A DNA stretch of 64,000 nucleotides from Marinomonas shanghaiensis. GTDB taxonomy: Bacteria > Pseudomonadota > Gammaproteobacteria > Pseudomonadales > Marinomonadaceae. Within the stretch, counting starts at the first letter, position 1. Each line of letters opens with the position of its first letter. Positions 57,959-64,000 of this stretch are shown here, piece after piece. The translations under genes were made by a program, and so were the position numbers. Where the stretch lies: assembly GCF_003259175.1 (NCBI RefSeq), contig NZ_QGOK01000012.1:1-64000 (forward strand). Reading direction: 5' to 3'. The notes under the pieces are model-generated. The model searched no databases. It was not told the DNA's origin and saw only the letters and a list, made by a program, of their open reading frames with translations.

Positions 57959-59908
57959 TTACATTTCTTGCGCTCGGCCTAATAAAAAGCCTTGTCCACC
58001 AGTGACATCAAATCGCTTCAATGCATTCAGTTGTTTCTCGCTTTCAACTCCCGTTGCAATGACTTCAATATTTAAGCTGCTAAACATTTTACAGAGAGTA
58101 TGCATAAAAAAGGATTCCGATTCTTTTCCTGTCGCCATACGGGTATAGGATGAATCTACTTTGACATAATCTGGCATCAGAGTCTGTAAATACTGAAACG
58201 CAGAGAACTGCTTACCCACATTATCAATACCGAATTTCAGGCCTTGCTTTTTCAGCATTCGAATTAACGTGTTGGCCTGCTCTTCTTCAATCAAGACGCT
58301 CTGCTCTGAAATTTCAAACATCAATTTTCTTTTCACATCACTAGAAAGTTGACCCAAGGTCTTATCAAGCCATTCGATAAAAGCAGGCTTGGCATAAGAC
58401 GAAGCGGACAAGTTCACTGTTAATGGTGTTGTTAAACTCTTCGTTTTAATGAATTCAATCACCCGTTCAATAATGACCTGATCAATCTGACTGGCCAAAT
58501 CGAACTGCTCAGCGAGACCAATAAAATAGCCAGCATGGTACTCCTTACCACCATGCTCTAGCCCCATAAAGACTTCTTCATGAAGCGTAATTGATGACTC
58601 ATCTAAGGTGGCTATTTTTTGCTTTTTCAGCTTAAAGGAACGATTCTGAATAGCCGTTTCCAGTATTCCTTTCCAAGAGGTTCTGTTAATGGCCATGTTT
58701 TGACCCATGTTGAGATCAAAAACTCTATAGGTATTTATACCCTCTCGTTTTGCTTCACGTAGAGCGGCATCCGCTTGAGACATAGCGCCTGAGCGTTCAA
58801 CTGAAGCATCAATCGTCACCGCACCGATGTTCGCTACCGCAACCGAGTAACTAATACTCGCCGTATTCAGTTCCATCAATTCATGCATAATATCACTGAC
58901 CACTTGCTTTAATTGGTGGTGATCAATGTTCGGAATCAAGAGAACAAAATCAGCACCAGACAAGCGCGCTAAGGTCGCAAAAGATGAGAGTGTAGCCACT
59001 TTTTTGGACAAAATATCCGCAGCAGACTGAATAAACATATCCGCCGATTCATAGCCACGTTCATTATTAAGCTTGGCTAAATCCGCTAAGCTAATAAGAG
59101 CCAAACCATCAACACCACGTTCAGCTTCTGTAAAGTGTGACTTAATCTGGCTTTCAAAAAAGTGGCGATTTCCCAGCCCACTCACTGGGTCTTTAAAAGC
59201 TTTCGCCTGAAGCCACTGCGCTGTTTCCACTTCAGAAGCAAACTCTTTTTCTAGCTTCTCAGCCATGCGGTTCATCGATAAAACAACCGCTCTTAGCTCT
59301 CGCGTCTTCGGCACTTTGATCATTTTAATGAAGCGCCGCTGCTGTATCGCTTCCGCTTGTTTTTCAAGCTCAACCAGAGGTTGAAATAAATACCGAAGTG
59401 CGATGCTTCCTAACACCAGCGTGATAAACCCAATCACCACGAAGGAAACCAATAAATCCCGTGACGCAAGCCATAATTGATAGTAACCGTAACCCGCACT
59501 GCCAGTAACATAGACTTGACCTAATTCATTCCAACCATTTGAAACAACAGAGCGCGCCACTGGCACTTTGAAATCGATTAACTGAATAAACCAAGCAGGA
59601 ACACCATCAATTTTGGTTTCATTAGAGCGAACTATGTTTTCATCGGTTTCATAAACATGGATACGCACCTCCGAGAAATAGCCACTATCAAATACGGCAT
59701 TCACACTGCTTTGTACGGACGCGTAATCTTCCTGTGCCATAAAATCAGACACAGACATACTTAAAGACGTGGCAGAGTCTTGCGTTGTCGATTGCAACTG
59801 ACTGATTAAATAACCTTTCGTGGTATTAAAATTGATGCCCATAACCACAACCAGCATCAATGAGAATATGGCAACAATCGTCATTATTAATTGGCGGAAC
59901 AGCGTCAT
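57959..59908 (-). CDS. lapD: c-di-GMP receptor LapD (degenerate GGDEF-EAL)
   Basis: A 649-residue inner-membrane receptor that reads cytoplasmic c-di-GMP and sequesters the protease LapG in the periplasm. It has an N-terminal span (about 6-28), a periplasmic output domain (about 30-150) with the conserved GWNELGQVYVTG region, a second span (about 153-172) and a HAMP linker. The GGDEF domain is degenerate (SGADF) and the EAL motif is degenerate (EEV), so it should bind but not turn over the nucleotide. It starts 11 bases after lapG. Confidence 0.93.
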   Translation of the reverse strand: MTLFRQLIMTIVAIFSLMLVVVMGINFNTTKGYLISQLQSTTQDSATSLSMSVSDFMAQEDYASVQSSVNAVFDSGYFSEVRIHVYETDENIVRSNETKIDGVPAWFIQLIDFKVPVARSVVSNGWNELGQVYVTGSAGYGYYQLWLASRDLLVSFVVIGFITLVLGSIALRYLFQPLVELEKQAEAIQQRRFIKMIKVPKTRELRAVVLSMNRMAEKLEKEFASEVETAQWLQAKAFKDPVSGLGNRHFFESQIKSHFTEAERGVDGLALISLADLAKLNNERGYESADMFIQSAADILSKKVATLSSFATLARLSGADFVLLIPNIDHHQLKQVVSDIMHELMELNTASISYSVAVANIGAVTIDASVERSGAMSQADAALREAKREGINTYRVFDLNMGQNMAINRTSWKGILETAIQNRSFKLKKQKIATLDESSITLHEEVFMGLEHGGKEYHAGYFIGLAEQFDLASQIDQVIIERVIEFIKTKSLTTPLTVNLSASSYAKPAFIEWLDKTLGQLSSDVKRKLMFEISEQSVLIEEEQANTLIRMLKKQGLKFGIDNVGKQFSAFQYLQTLMPDYVKVDSSYTRMATGKESESFFMHTLCKMFSSLNIEVIATGVESEKQLNALKRFDVTGGQGFLLGRAQEM

Positions 59909-59918
59909 CCAAGTTCTC

Positions 59919-60608
59919 CTAATTCGTCATCGTATTAAAACGATTATTTAAGTCTGTCCACAAGCTCAATCGTGATGAGCCCCCTACCAAGACACCGCGC
60001 CCTTTCTCTTTTGACAACCACAAATTGTCAGCATTAAACGAGTAAATAGGTAAAAGGTCATTACGTTTCGACGCGGGTTTTAATTCTTTATCAAGATTGT
60101 CCAACAACACAGGAATGGACGTTGGCTTATGATAGTACGCCAACACCATGTGATGCTGATTCAAAGTTAAGGCTTTAACATAAACCAGACGAAGCTTTTC
60201 GTCTGGCACCCCAAGCTCTCTGAGCGTAAAATATTTCGCAATGGTGAAGTCTTCACAATCTCCGGCACGCATACCCAAAAATTCAATAGGAGTCGCCCAA
60301 TAATCTTCCTTGCCCCATAACGTAATATCGTCCACGAAGTCCATTTGATTAAAAAAATCGTTCACTTGGGCAAGTTGATCCGTGATAGGCAAGGATTTGG
60401 CGTCATTAATCAGCCTCCGCCAAGCAAGAATACGCTTTTCAGCATCACTGCCGTAAACACTTCCGGCCTGTTTCGCCAGTTTTTGATATTTATCTGACAC
60501 ATCAGCGTAAAGCCACCAGTGTGGGATACACAAAACAATAAGACACACACAAGCCATACGTTTGCGTGTTTCAATAAAAGAAAAAAACGAAGCGATTCGT
60601 TTTTTCAC
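59919..60608 (-). CDS. lapG: Periplasmic cysteine protease LapG
   Basis: A 229-residue transglutaminase-like protease that cleaves a surface adhesin's N terminus to release cells from biofilm when c-di-GMP is low. It has an N-terminal hydrophobic export signal (about residues 17-35). The catalytic triad shows as Cys118 in GDCEDF, His153 in LNQHHMVLAY and Asp170 in LLDNLD, with the calcium-binding acidic region upstream. The frame extends far into the preceding gene, but a GTG at 60608 with AAGG 5 bases upstream, 7 bases past that gene's stop, gives the expected length. Confidence 0.9.
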   Translation of the reverse strand: MKKRIASFFSFIETRKRMACVCLIVLCIPHWWLYADVSDKYQKLAKQAGSVYGSDAEKRILAWRRLINDAKSLPITDQLAQVNDFFNQMDFVDDITLWGKEDYWATPIEFLGMRAGDCEDFTIAKYFTLRELGVPDEKLRLVYVKALTLNQHHMVLAYYHKPTSIPVLLDNLDKELKPASKRNDLLPIYSFNADNLWLSKEKGRGVLVGGSSRLSLWTDLNNRFNTMTN

Positions 60609-60615
60609 AGTAACC

Positions 60616-60912
60616 TTATTGGCCAGTCTTAGATTTTGCATTAAAAGCAGCCAACTGTTCGGCTGTGGCCTCAGGCTGATACTTGGCTTTCCAAGTATCA
60701 TAAGGCTCGCCATAGACAAACTCGCGCGCCTCATCGTAGTTTATTGTAACGCCTTGTTGCTCTGCCTCCGCCATATACCACTTGCTTAAACAGTTACGAC
60801 AAAATCCCGCTAAATTCATTAGATCAATATTTTGCACAGACTTATTGTCGTCAAGGTGCTTCAAAAGGCGACGCAGGACAGCGGCTTCAATTTCAGTTTG
60901 TTTGCTCATCAT
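60616..60912 (-). CDS. DUF1244 family protein
   Basis: A 98-residue protein with the family signature NIDLMNLAGFCRNCLSKWY and downstream VYGEPYDTWKAKYQ. The two cysteines are the likely conserved metal or redox residues. Function is unknown. The frame is open 11 codons upstream; the tandem ATG codons at 60912 and 60909 sit near a weak purine-rich site. It lies 39 bases downstream of the DTW gene and 7 bases before lapG. Confidence 0.85.
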   Translation of the reverse strand: MMSKQTEIEAAVLRRLLKHLDDNKSVQNIDLMNLAGFCRNCLSKWYMAEAEQQGVTINYDEAREFVYGEPYDTWKAKYQPEATAEQLAAFNAKSKTGQ

Positions 60913-60951
60913 AATTTCACATCTCTCTACTGTCTTATAAGACATTAATGA

Positions 60952-61557
60952 TTAATCAAGGTGTCGATGCTTCAACGGTTGCTGACGCCACTGCCATTCT
61001 TGCGCCGCCACCATAAACACCCTTAACGGTTGCATATTCTCGCCTGCAATTTGCTCTATGGCATAGGCGCAAGCTTCTAAAGTCGATAATGACTGAACAT
61101 TGGGTGATTTGCGAATACTGTATTGCCCTTCGGGCGGATGCGAAAAGCACACGGCACCGAAAGTACGCAATAAGGGCTCGGTAAAATACAACTTCTTCGC
61201 TTTTCGCCACGTCGCATCTAACAGAATGATCCCCTCAATCTCAGCCGCCAATTCGGTGCCTAAGGATTCTATGCAAACAGCACTATCTGCTGGAAACACC
61301 AAACGCCATTTTGCAGGATCTTTTTGTTTCAAAACCTCGTGCAATATGGCTTGATTTGCTGTCGAAACGCATTCCACCGACGGCAAACCTAATAACAGTA
61401 ATGATACGGTGTTTTTAGCGTGTTGTGCTTCTTTCGGATCTTGCAAAATCAGGACGTTTAATCGTGTAGCAAGCTCAGGTATCCATGGACAAACACACTG
61501 ATTCACTAAAAAATCACATCGACCACAGCGTGTTCTTGTTCTGCCTTGCCTACTCAA
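60952..61557 (-). CDS. DTW-domain tRNA-uridine aminocarboxypropyltransferase
   Basis: A 201-residue enzyme of the TapT/YfiP (DTW) family, expected to add the 3-amino-3-carboxypropyl group to uridine in tRNA. The N-terminal zinc-like CGRCDFLVNQCVC is followed by LNVLILQDPKEAQHAKNT. The D-x-T-W catalytic signature appears as LLDATWRKAKKLY (about residue 120), and SIRKSPN lies near residue 148. It is 24 bases upstream of pdxJ's end on the same strand. Confidence 0.88.
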   Translation of the reverse strand: MSRQGRTRTRCGRCDFLVNQCVCPWIPELATRLNVLILQDPKEAQHAKNTVSLLLLGLPSVECVSTANQAILHEVLKQKDPAKWRLVFPADSAVCIESLGTELAAEIEGIILLDATWRKAKKLYFTEPLLRTFGAVCFSHPPEGQYSIRKSPNVQSLSTLEACAYAIEQIAGENMQPLRVFMVAAQEWQWRQQPLKHRHLD

Positions 61558-61581
61558 GTTGCTAAACCTGCAGCCACTTTC

Positions 61582-62307
61582 TCAAGCCAACTTCTCTAGG
61601 TAGGCTTTTACCACGTTATTCCAACCTAGATCCAAGGATTCAACAGTCAATGCATGGCCGATTGATACTTCCATAATTCTACCCTCTGCACACAAAGCCT
61701 GGACATTATTTAAATCTAAGTCATGACCTGCATTTACTTCTAAACCAACATCCAAGGCGGCTTGGGCGGCTTGCTGGTAAGTTTCCAGTACATCGTCGAA
61801 ACCGTCTTTGCCAAACGCATTAGCATAAGCCTCTGTATAAAGTTCGACTCTGTCCGCACCCACTTCCTTCGCCAGAGCCATATTTTCAGGCTCTGGATCC
61901 ATGAATAAAACAACACGGATCCCCTTTGCTTTGAGTTTAGCAATGACGGGACGTAATGCATCTTGATCACGAGCAATATTCCATCCGTGATCAGACGTCA
62001 ACTGATTGGGGTCATCTGGCACTAAGGTGCATTGGTCAGGCTCTACCTCTAATACAACGTCTAAGAATTGAGCATCGGGAAACCCTTCGATGTTTAATTC
62101 AGCGCCTGGAAAACGTTTCAATAATTCTTTCAAATCATAAGCATCTTGATAAGTAGCATGACGCTGATCTGGCCTTGGGTGAATGGTAATGCCAAACGCA
62201 CCTAGCTGTAAGGTACGCTCTGCCATAGCAATCAAATTTGGATAATCTCTTCCACGAGAATTTCGAAGTAAGCCAATTTTATTTAGATTAACGCTTAAGT
62301 GTGTCAT
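61582..62307 (-). CDS. pdxJ: Pyridoxine 5'-phosphate synthase PdxJ
   Basis: Last step of DXP-dependent pyridoxal phosphate synthesis, condensing 1-deoxyxylulose 5-phosphate with an aminoacetone phosphate. It has 241 residues (E. coli 243), with LSVNLNKIGLLRNSRG at the start, ITIHPRPDQRH, NIEGFP, and the C-terminal GHDLDLNN and EVSIGHALTVESL. The frame opens 11 codons upstream, but the ATG at 62307 with an AGAAG site and the usual MTHLSVNLNK opening is preferred. Confidence 0.95.
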   Translation of the reverse strand: MTHLSVNLNKIGLLRNSRGRDYPNLIAMAERTLQLGAFGITIHPRPDQRHATYQDAYDLKELLKRFPGAELNIEGFPDAQFLDVVLEVEPDQCTLVPDDPNQLTSDHGWNIARDQDALRPVIAKLKAKGIRVVLFMDPEPENMALAKEVGADRVELYTEAYANAFGKDGFDDVLETYQQAAQAALDVGLEVNAGHDLDLNNVQALCAEGRIMEVSIGHALTVESLDLGWNNVVKAYLEKLA

Positions 62308-62452
62308 GTAACTTCTCTCGACAGGGTCATTTATTGGCATTATAGGACAAACACATAGCGTCCATCACTAAAATACCAAACAAGTTATTCACTCAGTCAT
62401 TATATGACGCAAAGCTTATGGTAAACTGGCCGCCACAAAATAGGAGTCCACG

Positions 62453-63127
62453 ATGAAATACGAACTCTTTCAATCTATTTATGACCGAGCCGCCCTTCGA
62501 CATGGCGGAGCAAAACACCTAGAAACCATGCTTTCGACTCCGCTAAGCACGGCACAGCTTAATCAACACACGGATGATCGATGGCTGGCGGCTTTCTCTC
62601 AAAAAGTCTTTCAATCCGGCATTAATTGGCAAGTAGTGCGCAACAAATGGCCCGGTTTTGAAACGGTATTTTTTGGTTTTGACATTGAAAAAATGCTACT
62701 CATTCATGACGAAATGTGGGAAGAAAAAGCCAAAGACATACGCATCATTCGTAACTTCGGCAAGGTGATGACGATTAGAGAAAACGCCTTAATGATTAGC
62801 GAATGCCAGGCCAGTCATGGATCCTTCTCTCACTTTGTTGCTAGCTGGCCAAAAGATGACATCATCGGTTTATGGGCTTATTTAAAAAAACATGGAGCCC
62901 GTCTTGGTGGCAACACAGGACCTTACACATTAAGAGCAATGGGCAAAGACACCTTCATGCTCACCAGAGACGTTGAAGGGTATTTACGTCAGCACGAGAT
63001 CATTACCACAGGAAGAGATACCCAGTCTGCATGGAAAGCCGCACAAACCGCTTTTAATCATTGGCATAAAGAAAGCGGTCGCTCTTACACAGAAATCAGT
63101 CAATGCATTGCGCTGAGCGTCAATTAA
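62453..63127 (+). CDS. DNA-3-methyladenine glycosylase I (Tag-like)
   Basis: A 224-residue member of the Tag/adenine glycosylase family, which removes 3-methyladenine from alkylated DNA. The helix-hairpin-helix repair fold is suggested by FETVFFGFDIEKMLLIHDEMWEEKAKDIRIIRNFGKV. It lacks the N-terminal cysteine/histidine zinc ligands of E. coli Tag (first residues are KYELFQSIYDRAALRHGG), so it belongs to the longer subfamily. Activity is probable but not certain. Confidence 0.8.
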   Translation: MKYELFQSIYDRAALRHGGAKHLETMLSTPLSTAQLNQHTDDRWLAAFSQKVFQSGINWQVVRNKWPGFETVFFGFDIEKMLLIHDEMWEEKAKDIRIIRNFGKVMTIRENALMISECQASHGSFSHFVASWPKDDIIGLWAYLKKHGARLGGNTGPYTLRAMGKDTFMLTRDVEGYLRQHEIITTGRDTQSAWKAAQTAFNHWHKESGRSYTEISQCIALSVN

Positions 63128-63165
63128 ACACCACCGCCTCTATTTTTTAATTTTTAGGAGAAAAC

Positions 63166-63807
63166 ATGGCCGACCTTCGTATCGACATTATTTCAGATGT
63201 CGTTTGCCCTTGGTGCTATTTAGGCTACTCTCGCCTTAAACAAGCGATTGAACAATTGGGGGATGATTATCGCATCGACATTCGCTGGCAACCCTTTGAG
63301 CTGCATCCCGATATGCCGCAAACAGGAGCTGATCGAGAAACCTATCTTGGCGAACGTTTTGGCAGCCCAGAAAAACTCAACGAGGCGACTCACGCCATTC
63401 AGCAAGTGGGAATTGAAGCCGGTATTCAGTTCAACTTTTCAGAAAAAGATCGCATCCCTAACACCAAACTGGCCCATCAATTTGTACTGGCGGCAACAAA
63501 GTCACAGCTAGCGACCCCTTTTGTCTTAGCGCTCTTTCACGCTTACTTTACCGATGGCAAAGACATAGGAAAACAAAACATTCTTGAAGAAATTGCCTTG
63601 GGTATTGGCATGAAAACCTCAGACATTGAGTACGCACTGAGCGCAAAGGCAAAAACATTGACAGAGAAAAAGCTACAACAATTACGCAGTATCGATATCC
63701 ATTCGGTTCCAACCTATGTCATCAATGATAAGTACCTGATTCAAGGCGCTCACACGCCAGAGTCCTTTCTGAAAGTTCTCAATGACATTGCAGAAAAAGA
63801 ATCATAG
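63166..63807 (+). CDS. DsbA/FrnE-family oxidoreductase
   Basis: A 213-residue thioredoxin-fold protein with an N-terminal IDIISDVVCPWCYLGYSRLKQAI, redox motif CPWC at residues 14-17, and a helical insert. It resembles FrnE and 2-hydroxychromene-2-carboxylate isomerase-type proteins. It has no signal peptide, so it is cytoplasmic and probably acts in thiol or oxidative stress rather than periplasmic folding. The LGERFGSPEKLNEA segment is typical of the FrnE group. It has a GGAG ribosome site. Confidence 0.88.
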   Translation: MADLRIDIISDVVCPWCYLGYSRLKQAIEQLGDDYRIDIRWQPFELHPDMPQTGADRETYLGERFGSPEKLNEATHAIQQVGIEAGIQFNFSEKDRIPNTKLAHQFVLAATKSQLATPFVLALFHAYFTDGKDIGKQNILEEIALGIGMKTSDIEYALSAKAKTLTEKKLQQLRSIDIHSVPTYVINDKYLIQGAHTPESFLKVLNDIAEKES

Positions 63808-63830
63808 CCACTAACACTCAACACTAAGGC

Positions 63831-63866
63831 CAATAAAGCGCAATTAAGGTTGTTTGCGCTTTATTG
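63831..63866 (+). terminator. Hairpin terminator after the FrnE-like gene
   Basis: Perfect 13-bp stem (63831-63843 with 63854-63866) containing AAAGCGCAA/TTGCGCTTT, 10-base loop, no long U tract. Confidence 0.65.
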
Positions 63867-63913
63867 TCCGTCGCAAAAAAAACTATCAAATATCAGAAAT
63901 AGATAAATTTTTA

Positions 63914-63932
63914 TCTATTGATAATCATTAAC
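63914..63932 (+). promoter_or_regulatory. Fur-box-like sequence
   Basis: TCTATTGATAATCATTAAC matches the classical 19-base Fur consensus at 15 of 19 positions by my alignment. It lies in the A/T-rich non-coding end of the window, so the controlled gene is probably just beyond the right edge (rightward) and iron-regulated. Confidence 0.65.
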
Positions 63933-64000
63933 ATTAAAAATAGAATCGCATTACTAGAATATTGGTGAGAGTGATTTTCATTTATGTACGTTTGTATTTG

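Noticed and set aside
60609-60734. Longer LapG reading frame into the DUF1244 gene
   Set aside because: It runs through the DUF1244 coding region in another frame; the GTG at 60608 has a suitable site and gives family length.

Overview
The window is chromosomal DNA from a gammaproteobacterium, most probably a Marinomonas-like marine member of the Oceanospirillales. That placement is an inference from gene content and order: TRAP-type uronate uptake, gltA divergent from sdhCDAB with sucAB-lpd-sucCD following, a NasS/NasT nitrate assimilation block and a Lap-type biofilm module. I see no rRNA, tRNA, insertion sequence, prophage or CRISPR array. Nearly all the DNA is coding, in tidy operons with few gaps.

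Layout. (1) 1-10.6 kb: hexuronate catabolism. A leftward six-gene operon (dctQ, dctM, a GH31 glycosidase, uxaC, uxuB, uxuA) faces a rightward dctP and a FadR-type GntR regulator. Operator-like inverted repeats sit in the divergent promoter. (2) 10.7-14.4 kb: a cytoplasmic PAS-PAS histidine kinase, a single-domain receiver and a REC-GGDEF-EAL protein, probably a c-di-GMP signalling cassette. (3) 14.6-18.8 kb: a 2-hydroxycarboxylate transporter with a CitA/DcuS-type kinase, its response regulator and a small Rossmann-like protein. (4) 18.8-20.9 kb: a lipoprotein, L-2-hydroxyglutarate oxidase and a small Cys-rich protein. (5) 20.9-34.5 kb: the TCA block sucDC-lpd-sucBA and sdhBADC leftward, gltA rightward. 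The E2 subunit (SucB) has two lipoyl domains. (6) 34.5-38.5 kb: a small zinc-ribbon protein, a DUF2066 protein, purM-purN and a DUF3108 protein. (7) 38.5-52.7 kb: a complete nitrate/nitrite assimilation regulon (mobA, a TrpD2-like gene, nasA, nirD, nirB, a FAD oxidoreductase, nrtD, nrtB, nrtA, nasS, nasT), all leftward. (8) 53-60.6 kb: LuxR-type regulator, lapC, lapB, a small conserved protein, lapD, lapG. (9) 60.6-64 kb: DUF1244 protein, DTW-domain tRNA modification enzyme, pdxJ, a Tag-like glycosylase, a FrnE/DsbA-like protein, then a Fur-box-like sequence at the right edge.

The most instructive region is the nitrate regulon. Sigma-54 type -24/-12 elements can be read directly upstream of nasT, nrtA and nasA. 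The nrtA and nasA leaders each contain a hexaloop hairpin overlapping a strong intrinsic terminator, which is the arrangement used by ANTAR antiterminators, and NasT is an ANTAR protein. The sequence therefore suggests two gates: nitrogen limitation (NtrC/sigma-54) starts transcription, and nitrate or nitrite (NasS releasing NasT) lets it pass the terminators. The glucuronate operon likewise shows its probable control in sequence. I found no clearly undescribed system. The less usual points are listed as findings, and most of the window is well-understood metabolism.
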